This document shows positions 31,724 through 43,936 of a stretch of 64,000 bases of DNA, piece by piece. How positions within the stretch are numbered: position 1 is the first letter of the stretch; each line of letters opens with the position of its first letter. The notes beneath the pieces were generated by a model. It searched no databases. It had not been told where the DNA came from and was given only the letters and a program-made list of their open reading frames with translations. Source of the stretch: Alteromonas sp. V450 (GTDB lineage Bacteria; Pseudomonadota; Gammaproteobacteria; Enterobacterales; Alteromonadaceae); assembly GCF_001885075.1 (NCBI RefSeq), contig NZ_MODU01000004.1:3348001-3412000 (forward strand). The letters run 5' to 3'. Made by a program: the position numbers and the translations under genes.

Positions 31724-33103
31724 TTATCCGAAGAAAAACGCGCTGGGCTGGAATAGCTTTTCAACATCACCAATGTATTTTTTGTCTACTAAGAAAAGAA
31801 TAACGTGGTCATTTGGTTCTATTTTTGTGTCACTGTGTGCAATGATAACCTGGTCGTCACGCACTACGGCACCAATGGTTGTGCCTGGGGGAAGCTTAAT
31901 ATCACCAATTTGTTTGCCAATAACCTTTGATGTGTTTTCATCGCCGTGTGCAATGGCTTCGATAGCCTCGGCTGCGCCACGTCGTAGTGAGTATACGTTG
32001 ACAATGTCACCGCGGCGAACATGAGTTAAAAGCGCTGAAATTGTGGCTTGTTGCGGAGAAAATGCGATATCAATTTCACCACCTTGTACCAGGTCGACGT
32101 AAGCGCTGCGTTGGATAAGTACCATCGCCTTCTGAGCGCCCATGCGTTTAGCGAGCATGGCAGACATAATATTTGCTTCATCGTCGTTAGTAACAGCAAT
32201 AAAGGCGTCAACTTGTTCGATATTTTCTTCGCTAAGCAACTCAGGATCAGACGCATCACCAATAAAAACTATGGTTTTGTCCAGGTTTGCAGATAGGTAT
32301 TTCGCACGCTCAGGACTGTACTCTATCAATTTAACGTTATGATCATGTTCTAGCTTTTTTGCTAGGCCCGCACCAATTAAGCCGCCACCTGCGATCATAA
32401 TTCGTTTATAGCTCGACTCTAGTTTTTGCAGCTCACTCATTACTGCACGGATGTGCTTGGTTGCGGCTATGAAAAAGACCTCATCGTCTGCCTCTATTAC
32501 CGTAGTACCCAAGGGGCGAATAGGGCGACCACGACGATAAATTGCTGCAACTCTCGTCTCAACGTTCGGCATGTGGTCCTTTAATGCAGACAACGCATGG
32601 CCGACTAACAAGCCACCGTAATAAGCCTTTACTGCAACCAGGCTCGCTTTGCCTTCTGCAAATTCGACCACTTGCAGTGCGCCAGGGTAATCGATTAAAC
32701 GTTTAATTGCCTTTGTAACCAGTTGCTCTGGCGCAATAATATGGTCTACAGGAATGTCTTGTTGCTTGTACAGCTGCTCTTGATAAATGATGTACTGCTC
32801 TGAACGGACTCTCGCTATCTTCGTTGGTGTCTTAAATAGGCTATAGGCAACCTGACAAGCTAGCATATTACTTTCATCGCTGTTAGTTACCGCTATCAAC
32901 ATGTCAGCATCTTCGGCACCGGCTTTTCGCAATACATCGGGGTGTGAGCCGACACCGGTGACCACTTGCAAGTCGAGACGATCTTGAAGTGCGCGCAGAA
33001 TAGTTGGGTCAGAATCTATAACCGTGATTTCGTTATTTTCACCCACTAAATTCTCAGCGAGTGTACCGCCTACTTGGCCTGCGCCCAAAATGATGATTTT
33101 CAT
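31724..33103 (-). CDS. trkA: Trk system potassium uptake regulator TrkA
   Basis: A cytoplasmic NAD(H)-binding gating subunit of Trk. The 459-residue protein is a tandem repeat of two RCK units: Rossmann motifs [19 protein letters not shown] (residue 1) and [18 protein letters not shown] (about residue 232), each followed by a TrkA_C domain. ATG is at 33103. It is preceded by rsmB at a 41-base gap, giving the fmt-rsmB-trkA order known from E. coli. Confidence 0.98.
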   Translation of the reverse strand: MKIIILGAGQVGGTLAENLVGENNEITVIDSDPTILRALQDRLDLQVVTGVGSHPDVLRKAGAEDADMLIAVTNSDESNMLACQVAYSLFKTPTKIARVRSEQYIIYQEQLYKQQDIPVDHIIAPEQLVTKAIKRLIDYPGALQVVEFAEGKASLVAVKAYYGGLLVGHALSALKDHMPNVETRVAAIYRRGRPIRPLGTTVIEADDEVFFIAATKHIRAVMSELQKLESSYKRIMIAGGGLIGAGLAKKLEHDHNVKLIEYSPERAKYLSANLDKTIVFIGDASDPELLSEENIEQVDAFIAVTNDDEANIMSAMLAKRMGAQKAMVLIQRSAYVDLVQGGEIDIAFSPQQATISALLTHVRRGDIVNVYSLRRGAAEAIEAIAHGDENTSKVIGKQIGDIKLPPGTTIGAVVRDDQVIIAHSDTKIEPNDHVILFLVDKKYIGDVEKLFQPSAFFFG

Positions 33104-33144
33104 CGTTGTTATTTTGCCTTGCTAAGATGTTGATTCACATGCGC

Positions 33145-34461
33145 CTAATGAGACTTTATCAGCCTCGCATAATAGAAACCATCCATTTGTTCTTCGCCGG
33201 GGAGAATTTGGCGACCAGGTTTGTCGTTTGTTTCGGTTTTCGTTAGTGCGACTAATTTTGCATCTGCAGTATCCTGTAAAAACGACTTAATTTGTAAGCG
33301 ATTTTCTTTTGGGAGAATGGAACAGGTAGCATAAAGCAAGGTTCCACCAGGCTTTAGCAAGCCCCATAATGCATCTAGTATTTGGCGTTGCAAACGCGCC
33401 AAGTTATCAATATCAGTCGATTTGCGAAGCCAGCGAATATCAGGGTGTCTGCGAATTACACCGGTGGCCGAACACGGCGCGTCGAGCAATATCTTGTCAA
33501 ATAACTTGCCGTCCCACCAATCAGCGGGTGTCGCGGCGTCACCTTGTTTAATATCAACATTGTGTTTTAGCCGCGTCATGTTTTCTTTAACGCGTTCTAA
33601 ACGGCTTGCATCTGCATCAAGTGCTAACAAGTAGCCAAGCGCTGGCGTTAGTTCTGCGATATGACCTGTTTTTCCTCCAGGTGCCGCACAACAATCTAAA
33701 ACGCGTTCACCTTCTTTTACCTCAAGATAATGTGCAGCTAACTGAGCAGCGCCGTCTTGAACGGCGAAAAAGCCCTTTTCAAACCCCGGTAGCGCAGTAA
33801 TGTCTTCACGCTTTTTCAAAATTACCGCTTCTTTGTGGGCTATACTGCGTTCATACTCGATATTTGCGTTGTCTAATAGTGAGCAGTAAGCGTCAAACGA
33901 AATTTGCGTCTGATTTACTCGCAACCAGATAGGCGCAATAGAGTTTGTCGCTTCTCTTACTGCGTCAGCGTCTAATTCGTAAGCATTTTCAATTGCTTTA
34001 AATAACCATTTGGGGAGCCCGCTTTTGATAATTTCGTTATCAATAGGTTTTTCTGCTAGCGATTCTCGCTGAAAGTTACGTAATACTGCATTGACTAAAC
34101 CTTTAAGCGCTGCGCTATTAAGATAAGACGCTGCGGCTACGGTTTCACCTACAGCAGCGTGATGGCTTACTCTGGAAAATTGCAGTTGATAGAGGCCGAG
34201 TAAAATCAAATGTTCAATGATTTTTTTGTTGCCCTTTAAAGGACGGTCTAAAAGCGATCTTAACCAATGCTGCAAAAGAGGAAGTTTACGCATCACGCCA
34301 AGCGACATTTCTTGGATCCATGCATTGTCGCGCGCGTTGTGTCTGCGTTGAACCCGCTCTAAACATTCCCGAGACGATTTGCCGTGTTCCAGTATTTGAA
34401 AAATAACCCACGCGCAATCTGCACGCAGGTTTTTTTGTTTAGGTAAAGGAAAGGGTTTCAC
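33145..34461 (-). CDS. rsmB: 16S rRNA (cytosine-967-C5) methyltransferase RsmB
   Basis: Methylates C967 of 16S rRNA. The 438-residue protein has an N-terminal NusB-like helical RNA-binding domain and a C-terminal SAM-dependent RNA:m5C methyltransferase domain: [15 protein letters not shown] near residue 250, [18 protein letters not shown] with the catalytic TPCS-type cysteine (here APCS), and [13 protein letters not shown] with the second cysteine. The start is GTG at 34461, overlapping the fmt stop (GTGA). Confidence 0.97.
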   Translation of the reverse strand: MKPFPLPKQKNLRADCAWVIFQILEHGKSSRECLERVQRRHNARDNAWIQEMSLGVMRKLPLLQHWLRSLLDRPLKGNKKIIEHLILLGLYQLQFSRVSHHAAVGETVAAASYLNSAALKGLVNAVLRNFQRESLAEKPIDNEIIKSGLPKWLFKAIENAYELDADAVREATNSIAPIWLRVNQTQISFDAYCSLLDNANIEYERSIAHKEAVILKKREDITALPGFEKGFFAVQDGAAQLAAHYLEVKEGERVLDCCAAPGGKTGHIAELTPALGYLLALDADASRLERVKENMTRLKHNVDIKQGDAATPADWWDGKLFDKILLDAPCSATGVIRRHPDIRWLRKSTDIDNLARLQRQILDALWGLLKPGGTLLYATCSILPKENRLQIKSFLQDTADAKLVALTKTETNDKPGRQILPGEEQMDGFYYARLIKSH

Positions 34462-35414
34462 TGGTTTTCCGCTTGTGCTAAGCAGCGTCCAACTTCAAAC
34501 CAAGTTTGGCGTGCATTAATTACATCGGCAGCGGGAAGCGCCTTTTTCCCAGGAATTTGAAGAGAGGTAATACAAAGAGCATCGTTGCCTGTTGCTATAG
34601 TAATGCCCTCTTTATTTGCACGTAAAATTGTGCCTGGGGAAGCTTGCTTGTCCATTTTAACAACAGACGCTGACCAAACCTTTACATTGTGTTCATCTAC
34701 GTTCATCCATGCGACAGGCCAAGGATTAAACGCGCGTATATTTCGTTCTATTTGCAGAGCGTCTTCATGCCAATTAATTCTCGCTTCCTCTTTTGAAAGC
34801 TTCTTCGCATAACTTGCTTCGGCATCATCTTGTTTTTGCGGCGTGAAGCTATCAAAACGGTTTAAAACGTCCACTAGCGCAACGGGACCAAGTTGTGCCA
34901 GCTTTTCGTAGAGGGTGGCACTGGTGTCCGACGCTTCTATCGGCAACGTGGCAATATGAAGCATATCACCGGTGTCTAACCCTTCATCCATTTGCATGAT
35001 GGTGACACCTGTATTTGTGTCACCCGCCCAAATTGCACGCTGTATAGGTGCTGCACCACGCCATTTAGGTAAAATTGAGCCGTGAACATTGATGCATCCA
35101 AGCTTAGGGGCATTCAGCACTGCTGCTGGTAAAAGAAGTCCGTAGGCGACGACAACCATAATATCGGCATCAAGATCAGTAATGACCTTCTGTGCTTCGT
35201 CGCTTTTGAGCGAACTAGGTTGGAAAACAGGGATGTTGTGTTGTAAAGCCAGCTGCTTTACCGGGCTGGCCGTTAGCTTCTTGCCTCTTCCTGCTGGTCT
35301 ATCAGGTTGAGTATATGCAGCAATAATGTCGTGCTCACTGTCTAGCAGAGCCGAAAGGTGTTTCGCAGCAAAATCCGGTGTACCGGCAAAGATAATTTTC
35401 AATGGCGTTGTCAC
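34458..35414 (-). CDS. fmt: Methionyl-tRNA formyltransferase
   Basis: Formylates the initiator Met-tRNA. The 318-residue protein has the Rossmann start [15 protein letters not shown], the loop [22 protein letters not shown] with the catalytic Asn/His, and DTGDML near residue 145, with a C-terminal OB-like domain after residue 205. The start is GTG at 35414. It lies 9 bases after def and overlaps rsmB, forming the operon def-fmt-rsmB(-trkA). Confidence 0.98.
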   Translation of the reverse strand: MTTPLKIIFAGTPDFAAKHLSALLDSEHDIIAAYTQPDRPAGRGKKLTASPVKQLALQHNIPVFQPSSLKSDEAQKVITDLDADIMVVVAYGLLLPAAVLNAPKLGCINVHGSILPKWRGAAPIQRAIWAGDTNTGVTIMQMDEGLDTGDMLHIATLPIEASDTSATLYEKLAQLGPVALVDVLNRFDSFTPQKQDDAEASYAKKLSKEEARINWHEDALQIERNIRAFNPWPVAWMNVDEHNVKVWSASVVKMDKQASPGTILRANKEGITIATGNDALCITSLQIPGKKALPAADVINARQTWFEVGRCLAQAENQ

Positions 35415-35422
35415 GGGTTTCC

Positions 35423-35932
35423 TTAAGCTTTAGCTGCTAAGCGCGCTTCTTTTTCAAGCTTTTTGCGAATGCGCTGACGTTTTAGTGGAGAAAGATAGTC
35501 GATAAAGAGCTTTCCTTTTAAGTGGTCAAGCTCGTGTTGAATACAAATCGCCAACAAGCCCTCAGCCTCCAACTCGAAAGCTTCTCCATGCTCATTAAGT
35601 GCTTCAACCGTTATAGACTCTGCCCGTTCAACTTTCGCATAGTTACCTGGGACAGAAAGGCATCCTTCTTCACTGATAGTAACGCCATCTTTGCGAACAA
35701 TTTTAGGATTAATGAAAACGCGCGGCTCGTTTTGTTCTTCTGAAACGTCCATAACAACAACTTGTACATGGCGATTCACTTGCGTTGCCGCAAGGCCGAT
35801 TCCGTTTTCGTCTTTCATTGTTTCAAACATATCTGAAACAAGTTGTTTAATTTCGTCGTTAACCTCTTCCACGGGTTTTGCTACCGTGCGAAGACGTTCA
35901 TCTGGAAAACTTAATACGTCTAAAATTGCCAT
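35423..35932 (-). CDS. def: Peptide deformylase
   Basis: Removes the formyl group from nascent proteins. All three metal-site motifs are intact in the 169-residue protein: GIGLAATQV (about 45-53), EEGCLSVPG (about 88-96) and [14 protein letters not shown] (about 132-145). It is the first gene of the leftward operon and divergent from the LysM gene, with about 200 bases between them holding both promoters. Confidence 0.98.
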   Translation of the reverse strand: MAILDVLSFPDERLRTVAKPVEEVNDEIKQLVSDMFETMKDENGIGLAATQVNRHVQVVVMDVSEEQNEPRVFINPKIVRKDGVTISEEGCLSVPGNYAKVERAESITVEALNEHGEAFELEAEGLLAICIQHELDHLKGKLFIDYLSPLKRQRIRKKLEKEARLAAKA

Positions 35933-36146
35933 GACTCGCTTACTTCACCTTTTCACTGTATAAATTGATATACGAACAACTATGCAGCACACTTTACAAA
36001 TTCATTTGAATAAATATTCTAACTCATATCGAGGCTTTCGTGCAGTTTTTTGCTAAAGCCTTTAATATTTTGCACTGGTACTGATATAGTGCTTCTGTCT
36101 GGAAAAACAACAATAATCAGCAGGGAATGTACTGAGGGTGGTAAAT

Positions 36147-37220
36147 TTGAAAACGCGACTAAATAAAACTCGTCAAGTTATGGTGATGGCATTGGGCATG
36201 CTGTTAGCGCTGCCGGCGATTGCTCTTCAACTCAAGGAAGAAGCGCCCCAAACTTATACTGTTAAAAAGGGTGATACACTTTGGGAAATTTCAAATGTCT
36301 TTTTAAGTGAGCCTTGGCTTTGGCCTGAGTTGTGGCGAACGAACACCCAAATAGAAAATCCCCATCTCATTTATCCAGGTGATGTAATAACACTCACGAT
36401 AGTTGACGGTAAGCCCGTTCTCTCTGTAAATCGTGATAAGCCAAGATTAACGCTGTCTCCTACCACGGGTAAGCGGGTAAAAGCGCAACCTATAGAGGTT
36501 TTAGAGTGGGAAACGATTTCGCCTTTCATAAAGCAACACACAATTGTTGATGAAAATGCCTTTGAACTGCTGCCGAGGCTTCTAGGGAATAAGGATGGAA
36601 ACGTTCTTTTCACTGCGAATGATTTTGTTTTAGGCCAAAAGCAATCCAGTGCTGAAGATCAGTATAGAATAGTACGAAAACACGATATTGTGACAGACCT
36701 CAAGGGTAATGTTCTAGGTGTTTTGGCTTATCACGTTTCTACTGCTCAAGTCATCGAAGAGGATAGTGCTAATGACTCGGTACTTCTGTTTATTGGCGAC
36801 GCGAATATGGAAGCAAGGCGCGGTGACAAGCTATTAAATGGAGGGTTTGAAGAACCTGAAAGCGTTGAACTTCAGCCTGCGAAAGAGATACGGGGAGCGG
36901 TAGTGAATGACCTGCACGACCATGATCTGCTAGGTAAGTACGACGTCGTTATCTTAGATTTAGGCCATTCAGATGTAAAACCAGGAACAGTAATGGGTAT
37001 TTATGAGCAAGGCCCCGCTATCTTAAATGATGAGCGCCCTCGTTATGCGAATGAGCCCGGTGCGAAAACCGGTGGCGACTGGTTTGCAAATACCGTGAAT
37101 CAACCTGCCTTGAAAATTGGTGAGTTAGTAGTGTTTAAGACTTTTAATGCGGCGAGCTATGGCTTAATTACAAAGGCTAACAAGGGTGTAAAGCGTGGCA
37201 ACATCGTTGCGAACCCTTAA
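36147..37220 (+). CDS. LysM-domain periplasmic protein
   Basis: An exported protein with signal peptide (VMVMALGMLLALPAIALQ) and one N-terminal LysM domain (YTVKKGDTLWEISNVFLSEPWLWPELW...NPHLIYPGDVITL, about residues 35-85) that should bind peptidoglycan. The remaining 270 residues are a conserved beta-rich domain of unknown function. Members of this family sit next to dprA/def in many gammaproteobacteria. A TTG start at 36147 fits a GAGGGT ribosome site 9 bases upstream; a GTG at 36138 in the same frame is the alternative. Confidence 0.88.
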   Translation: MKTRLNKTRQVMVMALGMLLALPAIALQLKEEAPQTYTVKKGDTLWEISNVFLSEPWLWPELWRTNTQIENPHLIYPGDVITLTIVDGKPVLSVNRDKPRLTLSPTTGKRVKAQPIEVLEWETISPFIKQHTIVDENAFELLPRLLGNKDGNVLFTANDFVLGQKQSSAEDQYRIVRKHDIVTDLKGNVLGVLAYHVSTAQVIEEDSANDSVLLFIGDANMEARRGDKLLNGGFEEPESVELQPAKEIRGAVVNDLHDHDLLGKYDVVILDLGHSDVKPGTVMGIYEQGPAILNDERPRYANEPGAKTGGDWFANTVNQPALKIGELVVFKTFNAASYGLITKANKGVKRGNIVANP

Positions 37221-37258
37221 ATTATAATTTCACATTGCCGCTTTACAAAGGAGCGGCA

Positions 37259-38389
37259 ATGATTTCGCCTTATATCGATACAGAATCACTCTCATCTAGC
37301 AACTTAACGCAAAATGATCTCGCATGGTTAAGCTTTGCTTCTGCGTTTAATGTTCCAAGTAAGGCATGGTTAAACGCATTAACAACCTTAAATGTACCGC
37401 TTATTGAGCTAGTCTCTGAATTAAAACAGCTGCCCAAAGGAGACGAGTTAGTATCACGTATTTCGTATACGAGGGTTAACGACGCGCTTCAATGGCGCGA
37501 TGTAACTCAACAACGACATATCATAACTTTCGATTCTCCCCTTTATCCCGATGCGCTTAAGCAATTGAGCAACCCACCATTAGTACTCTTTGTGAAGGGC
37601 GATCCAACCTTTTTGAATCGACCACAAATCGCGATAGTGGGAAGTCGGCGAGCAACACATTACGGTACTGCGTTAGCAGAGGAGTTTGCTCGCTGTTTGT
37701 CGGCAAAGGGGCTAACAATCACCAGTGGTTTAGCTACAGGGATTGATAGCGCGGCACATAAAGGGGGGATTGTTGGACAAGGAAAGACTGTAGCGGTGAC
37801 AGGGACTGGGCCTGACGTTTGTTATCCAGCAAGAAATAAGGCGTTAGCGAATGATATTGTGTACAAGAAGGGGGCTATTGTAACTGAATTTTTTCCTTCA
37901 GTAGGCCCCAAAGCATGGCACTTCCCTCGAAGGAACCGAATAATTGCCGCACTGTCTTTGGGCACTTTAGTGGTCGAGGCAAAAATAAAAAGCGGAACCT
38001 TGATAACTGCTAATTTGGCCGCAGATCTAGGGAAAGAGGTATTTGCGGTTCCGGGGAATGTATCCCACGCCTATTCGGAAGGATGCCATTGGCTAATCCA
38101 ACAGGGTGCTAAGTTAGTAACAAACATTAACGATATTCTTGATGAAATCACATTCGAACCGCTTGGGCGAGATGAGAATACGTTTATAGACAATCAAAAA
38201 AGTGAAGTGAATAACTTGGCAACCGATAAATTATTAGCTAGTGTGGATTATGACATCACCGCTATTGATGTTATAGCCCAGCGCAATGCCATTACTGTTC
38301 AAAAAGCGATGGCGTTATTACTAGAATACGAGTTGCGTGGTTTTGTAGCCGCTGTCCCTGGTGGTTACGTCAAATTGAGGGGAAAATAA
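37259..38389 (+). CDS. dprA: DNA-processing protein DprA (Smf)
   Basis: Loads RecA onto incoming single-stranded DNA in natural transformation. From ATG 37259 (ribosome site AAAGGAG) the product has 376 residues. It has an N-terminal helical region, the Rossmann-like core with [27 protein letters not shown] and [12 protein letters not shown], and a C-terminal winged-helix part (about 320-370). The organism may be transformable, although other competence genes are not in view. It is followed 2 bases later by smg. Confidence 0.96.
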   Translation: MISPYIDTESLSSSNLTQNDLAWLSFASAFNVPSKAWLNALTTLNVPLIELVSELKQLPKGDELVSRISYTRVNDALQWRDVTQQRHIITFDSPLYPDALKQLSNPPLVLFVKGDPTFLNRPQIAIVGSRRATHYGTALAEEFARCLSAKGLTITSGLATGIDSAAHKGGIVGQGKTVAVTGTGPDVCYPARNKALANDIVYKKGAIVTEFFPSVGPKAWHFPRRNRIIAALSLGTLVVEAKIKSGTLITANLAADLGKEVFAVPGNVSHAYSEGCHWLIQQGAKLVTNINDILDEITFEPLGRDENTFIDNQKSEVNNLATDKLLASVDYDITAIDVIAQRNAITVQKAMALLLEYELRGFVAAVPGGYVKLRGK

Positions 38390-38390
38390 T

Positions 38391-38867
38391 ATGTTCGATA
38401 TCCTCATGTATCTGTTCGAAAACTTCATTCACAGTGAAACGGAGATTCGTGTTGACCAAGATGAGTTAACCGAAGAGTTAGTGCGTGCTGGTTTCCATCA
38501 CGATGAAATATACAAAGCGCTAGCATGGTTAGAAAAGCTTGCAGCGCTGCAAGAAACGGATATAAAGCCTTATTTTTGCAAGGGTATTAGTACGAGCCTC
38601 AGTCGTATTTACACGCATGAAGAGCAAATGCGCCTTGATGTGGAGTGCCGAGGCTTTCTAATGTTTCTTGAACAAGTTAGCGTGCTTGATGCCTCCACCC
38701 GTGAAATGGTGATAGACCGTGTCATGGAAATTGATTCGAACGAGTTTTGTTTGGAGGATTTAAAGTGGGTGGTATTGATGGTGCTTTTCAATGTTCCCGG
38801 CAAAGAAAAGGCTTATGCGCAAATGGAAGACCTCTTGTTTGAAGAGCCCGACGGTGTTCTACATTAA
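38391..38867 (+). CDS. smg: Smg / DUF494 family protein
   Basis: A 158-residue acidic, all-helical protein. It matches the Smg family ([14 protein letters not shown] at the start, [14 protein letters not shown] in the middle, [17 protein letters not shown] near the end). Its role is unknown; it is nearly always directly after dprA, as here. Confidence 0.95.
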   Translation: MFDILMYLFENFIHSETEIRVDQDELTEELVRAGFHHDEIYKALAWLEKLAALQETDIKPYFCKGISTSLSRIYTHEEQMRLDVECRGFLMFLEQVSVLDASTREMVIDRVMEIDSNEFCLEDLKWVVLMVLFNVPGKEKAYAQMEDLLFEEPDGVLH

Positions 38868-38962
38868 TGGTTGTGAATATTTGCAATGAAGCTAAACATG
38901 ATTAAGACGTTTCACATGCACGCACTACTGGTTGTGTTTTCTTGTGAATCCGCCGGGTTGTG

Positions 38963-39505
38963 ATGTCAAAAATCGACCATTCGCTTTTTTCGGCACAAGA
39001 GCATGCATTAGATGATAAATTTGGCAACTGCCCCGAATGTGGCAAGACATTGCGCGTTCGAGGCAGTAAATCTGGGCCCTTCATAGGTTGTTCAGGCTAT
39101 CCCGAATGTGAATTCAGCAAACCTCTCCACGATAATCAAACGACCCTGTTAAAGACACTATCGGGTGTAGCTTGCCCAAAGTGCAGTGCTGATTTGGCCA
39201 TTAAAAAAGGCCGTTATGGTATGTTTGTAGGGTGTACCAATTTTCCACAGTGTCATCATATTGAACCCATCAAGCAGCAGGAAGATACTGCTGTTGACTG
39301 TCCACAATGTAAAAAAGGGCATTTGTTATCCCGCACAAACAAGTATGGAAAGCAATTTTTTTCGTGTAACCATTATCCCAAATGCCGTTATGTGCTAAAT
39401 TTCAAACCAGTTAACAAGCCTTGTCCGCAGTGCGGTTGGGGTGTTTTGATTAACAAAAAAGGGCTGCTGCAATGCCCTCAGCCAGCCTGCGGTTACAAAG
39501 AATAG
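38963..39505 (+). CDS. yrdD: Topoisomerase-type zinc-finger protein (YrdD-like)
   Basis: A 180-residue protein made of four successive C4 zinc-finger units of the topoisomerase I C-terminal type: CPECGKTL...YPEC, CPKCSADL...FPQC, CPQCKKGHL...YPKC, CPQCGWGVL...CPQPAC. There is no catalytic topoisomerase domain. It probably binds single-stranded nucleic acid. It sits between smg and tsaC as in E. coli. Confidence 0.9.
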   Translation: MSKIDHSLFSAQEHALDDKFGNCPECGKTLRVRGSKSGPFIGCSGYPECEFSKPLHDNQTTLLKTLSGVACPKCSADLAIKKGRYGMFVGCTNFPQCHHIEPIKQQEDTAVDCPQCKKGHLLSRTNKYGKQFFSCNHYPKCRYVLNFKPVNKPCPQCGWGVLINKKGLLQCPQPACGYKE

Positions 39506-39524
39506 CAATTCTAGAGATTTAAAC

Positions 39525-41059
<1,535 letters not shown>

Positions 41060-41145
41060 TAATTCATTAAGTAGGTCGTCTTTTCCTTATTTTCCATCAT
41101 TATTAACGACTAGAAACGCTGTGTGGCAACTTCACGCGGCGTTTT

Positions 41146-41159
41146 TTGATCTACATCAA
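41146..41159. promoter_or_regulatory. FNR-type box upstream of ompW
   Basis: TTGAT-CTAC-ATCAA is a perfect match to the FNR/Anr half-site consensus with 4-base spacing. It lies 114 bases before the ompW start codon, in a hemF-ompW gap with no other gene. In E. coli ompW is an FNR-controlled gene. Confidence 0.75.
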
Positions 41160-41272
41160 GTTCGAATAGTATCTTCGTTTCAGTGAGTTATGAAGCTTGC
41201 GCTGGATCAATGTTTCTCTTAACCAAGAGCGTAAAGTAGCGCCATCTTAGTTAAATACAAAAGAGACACATC

Positions 41273-41953
41273 ATGCGCAAACACTTCTTATCTGCATCTG
41301 CACTTTGTCTTACACTTGCTGCACTTTCTCCTTTAGCTAGCGCTCATCAACAGGGCGATTGGATTGTCCGCGGCGGTCTTACTACAGTTGCCCCCGATGA
41401 ATCTACTTCCAATATCGTCGCTGGTGGCACAGACCTTGGTGTTGCCCTGAATATTGGTAACGATACTCAGCTAGGTTTAAACGTTGCGTACTTTGTTACT
41501 GATAATATTAATGTCGAATTGCTTGCTGCTACGCCCTTCAAGCACGACGTTACCTTTTCCGTAGCCGACCCTCTCAATACGGGGAACAAGCTTGGCGAGG
41601 TCACGCATCTTCCACCAACGCTAACCGTGAACTATTACTTTAACGACACAAGTTCTGCATTTCAGCCATACGTTGGCGCTGGTATTAATTACACTTTTAT
41701 CTTTGATGAGGAATTTACAAGCGCTAATGAAACTGCTGGCTTAAGCGATTTGTCACTGGATAACTCATTTGGCTTATCAGCTCAACTTGGTATGGACTAT
41801 CAAATAGATACCAAGTGGCACATAAATGCATCTATTCGGTTTATCGATATAGATACTGAAGCTAAATTTAATGTAGGTGATGCTACCGGTAAGGTTGACG
41901 ACATTGAAATAGACCCTTGGGTATACACGCTATCAGTCGGCTACACATTCTAA
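41273..41953 (+). CDS. ompW: Outer membrane protein OmpW
   Basis: An eight-stranded beta-barrel porin-like protein. The 226-residue precursor has a signal peptide ending SPLASAHQ (about residue 24), the OmpW opening GDWIVRGGLTTVAPD, the GKLGEVTHLPPTLTVNYYF-like segment, and a C-terminal aromatic (VGYTF) as required for barrel assembly. OmpW proteins form narrow hydrophobic channels and respond to oxygen and stress. A strong terminator follows. Confidence 0.96.
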   Translation: MRKHFLSASALCLTLAALSPLASAHQQGDWIVRGGLTTVAPDESTSNIVAGGTDLGVALNIGNDTQLGLNVAYFVTDNINVELLAATPFKHDVTFSVADPLNTGNKLGEVTHLPPTLTVNYYFNDTSSAFQPYVGAGINYTFIFDEEFTSANETAGLSDLSLDNSFGLSAQLGMDYQIDTKWHINASIRFIDIDTEAKFNVGDATGKVDDIEIDPWVYTLSVGYTF

Positions 41954-42030
41954 TTTTTTGCAAAGCAGTTTGCCGTAACTATTGCACTACTTGATGCGCC
42001 GAAAAGAGCGTAGACAGTAACAGGGGAGTT

Positions 42031-42067
42031 GCGCGTAGTAAGGTCACTCTTTACCACGCGCTTTTTT
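42031..42067 (+). terminator. Rho-independent terminator after ompW
   Basis: GCGCGT...ACGCGC with further inner GTAA/TTAC pairing forms the stem and is followed by six T. It ends at the stop codon of the convergent globin gene. Confidence 0.8.
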
Positions 42068-42494
42068 ATTTTGAGTTGACCATATGTTCGGCAAGTTGGT
42101 CGAGCGCTTCTAATAATTGTTGTGCTAACGCAGTATCGTCAACCGTTTTAAACATTGCCTTGCGCATGCAGTACATCCATTGCGCTTTCAATTCGGGGGT
42201 TACGCTGAAAGGAAGATGACGTGCGCGTAAGCGTGGATGTCCAAATTTTTTTTGATAATCGTCAGGTCCGCCAAGCCAAAGGCTTAAATAAAGAAAGAAC
42301 ACGTAACGAATTCGTTGTAAAGGCAACGGATGAATTGCGAGTAGTTCCTTTGCTAGCGGATCAGTTTCCATAATGTCGTAAAACGTATTGGAAAGCGCTC
42401 TTACTTTCTCTTCTCCACCTATACGGTAATATGGTGTACTCTTTTTAGCATCATTGCTTTTCTGTTTTGTTTTAAATAAGTCTCGTATTCCCAT
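42066..42494 (-). CDS. Group II truncated haemoglobin
   Basis: A 142-residue 2-on-2 globin (TrHbII type). It has YYRIGGEEKVRALSNTFYDIM (distal Tyr B10 region), AIHPLPLQRIRYVFFLYLSLWLGGP, the proximal-histidine segment GHPRLRARHLPF, and a Trp in AQWMYCM. Such proteins bind O2 or NO with high affinity. An N-terminal Lys-rich extension of about 18 residues precedes the fold. Its ATG (42494) and the divergent aroE ATG (42493) share the same CATG, so neither gene has an ordinary leader there; no ribosome site is visible upstream. A start further inside is possible. Confidence 0.9.
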   Translation of the reverse strand: MGIRDLFKTKQKSNDAKKSTPYYRIGGEEKVRALSNTFYDIMETDPLAKELLAIHPLPLQRIRYVFFLYLSLWLGGPDDYQKKFGHPRLRARHLPFSVTPELKAQWMYCMRKAMFKTVDDTALAQQLLEALDQLAEHMVNSK

Positions 42495-43317
42495 GAAAAA
42501 ATTCGCTGTATTTGGAAATCCTATAGCTCAGAGTTTATCACCAACTATCCATCAAATGTTTGCACATCAGGTAGGAGAAGAGATTTCTTATGAAAAAATC
42601 TTGGCGCATGAAGATGGTTTTGTCGAGGCCGCTTCTACATTTCTAGCTCAAGATACTGCAATAGGGTGCAATGTTACTATGCCGTTCAAATTAGACGCCT
42701 ATAACTTTGCTCAGGTTGAAGACGCTGCTGCGAATGATGCGAAGGCCGTAAATACGCTAATGAAGACAGCGGATGGAAAGGTTAATGGTTTTAATACCGA
42801 CGGTATTGGCTTAGTGAATGATTTACTTAATAACGGTGTAGCACTAAAAGACAAACACGTTTTACTGTTAGGTGCTGGTGGTGCGGCACGAGGTGTTGTT
42901 TCGCCGTTATTTGAGGCCGGTATCGCGAAACTGACTATTGCCAATAGAACGCTAAGCCGTGCAGAGCAGGTGGCCAGGGAAAGTCAGTACGATGAAATAG
43001 CGGTAATGACGCTTGAGGGCGTAGCGTCGATAACACCACACGTAATCATTAATTCTACTGCAGCCAGTTTAAACGGCGAACTTCCATGCAATATGAATGC
43101 GACGTCCTTGAGTGAGTGTGAAGCGGTGTATGACATGGTCTATAAAAACTCACCAACACCTTTTATGCAAGAAGCAACAAAATTTGGGGTAGCCCAAAGT
43201 CTAGATGGGCTAGGTATGTTAGTTGAACAAGCCGCAGCAGCATTTACCATTTGGACAGGCAAAAAACCAAATACTGCCAAGGTAGTAGAAAAAGTAAGGG
43301 AACTGGTAAAGCGCTAG
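42493..43317 (+). CDS. aroE: Shikimate dehydrogenase
   Basis: NADP-dependent reduction of 3-dehydroshikimate in aromatic amino-acid synthesis. The 274-residue protein has the substrate-site NPIAQSLSP (residues 8-16), NVTMPFK, NTDGIGL and the NADP-binding GAGGAARGV (about 123-131), ending in a QAAAAFTIWTGKKP segment. I chose ATG 42493 over an in-frame ATG at 42454, because MKKFAVFGNP is the family start. The promoter must lie inside the divergent globin gene. Confidence 0.96.
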   Translation: MKKFAVFGNPIAQSLSPTIHQMFAHQVGEEISYEKILAHEDGFVEAASTFLAQDTAIGCNVTMPFKLDAYNFAQVEDAAANDAKAVNTLMKTADGKVNGFNTDGIGLVNDLLNNGVALKDKHVLLLGAGGAARGVVSPLFEAGIAKLTIANRTLSRAEQVARESQYDEIAVMTLEGVASITPHVIINSTAASLNGELPCNMNATSLSECEAVYDMVYKNSPTPFMQEATKFGVAQSLDGLGMLVEQAAAAFTIWTGKKPNTAKVVEKVRELVKR

Positions 43318-43402
43318 TGGCACGGCGCTGTGTCGGGATAAGGCCCAGCAGCGCCACTTATTAAACACGCTTATAGACAAATGGTGTTTTAAATGCAGAG
43401 GA

Positions 43403-43936
43403 TTAGGCGTCTTCTAAATATTCGTCTTTTAAGTTCACGTAGTTAACCGCCGACTGTTTCAGAAAGGCTAGTTCACTGTCTTTTAGAGGGCGCTTCTTTT
43501 GCATTGGATTGCCCACATAGAGGTATCCACTCTCAAGGCGCTTGTTGGGAGGGACTAATGTACCAGCACCGATGAACACATCATCTTCTACGACAACGCC
43601 GTCCATAATAATAGCACCCATACCTACTAGTATTCGACTGCCAAGCTTACAACCGTGTAGCATGCACTTATGACCTACCGTAACGTCTTCACCAATAATT
43701 AATGGAAAGCCTTCGGGGTTTTGTGCTGATTTGCGAGTAACGTGCAGCACGCTGCCGTCTTGTACATTACTGCGGGCACCTATTCTGATTTTGTTTACAT
43801 CGCCCCTTGCCGCGACAAGTGGCCAAATGCTTGCGTCATCGCCTAATACTACGTCACCTGCAATGACAGCTGACGGGTCGACATAGCAGTTTTCACCAAG
43901 AGATGGGGTTATAGATTTATAGGTACGTAGGGTCAA
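43403..43936 (-). CDS. yrdA: Gamma-carbonic-anhydrase-like protein YrdA
   Basis: A left-handed beta-helix protein of hexapeptide repeats, about 177 residues. The putative metal-binding histidines are present in GSVLHVTRK and VTVGHKCMLHGC. It ends NYVNLKDEYLEDA like E. coli YrdA. I chose a TTG start at 43936, which has AAAGGAATAATAC upstream and begins LTLRTYKSITPSLG like relatives. The ATG at 44017 would add 27 unconserved residues. It lies convergent with aroE and next to the rRNA genes, as in E. coli (aroE-yrdA-rrnD). Confidence 0.9.
   Translation of the reverse strand: MTLRTYKSITPSLGENCYVDPSAVIAGDVVLGDDASIWPLVAARGDVNKIRIGARSNVQDGSVLHVTRKSAQNPEGFPLIIGEDVTVGHKCMLHGCKLGSRILVGMGAIIMDGVVVEDDVFIGAGTLVPPNKRLESGYLYVGNPMQKKRPLKDSELAFLKQSAVNYVNLKDEYLEDA

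Noticed and set aside
43318-43360. GC-rich hairpin after aroE
   Set aside because: The arms pair imperfectly and no T-run follows on either strand; not called as a terminator.
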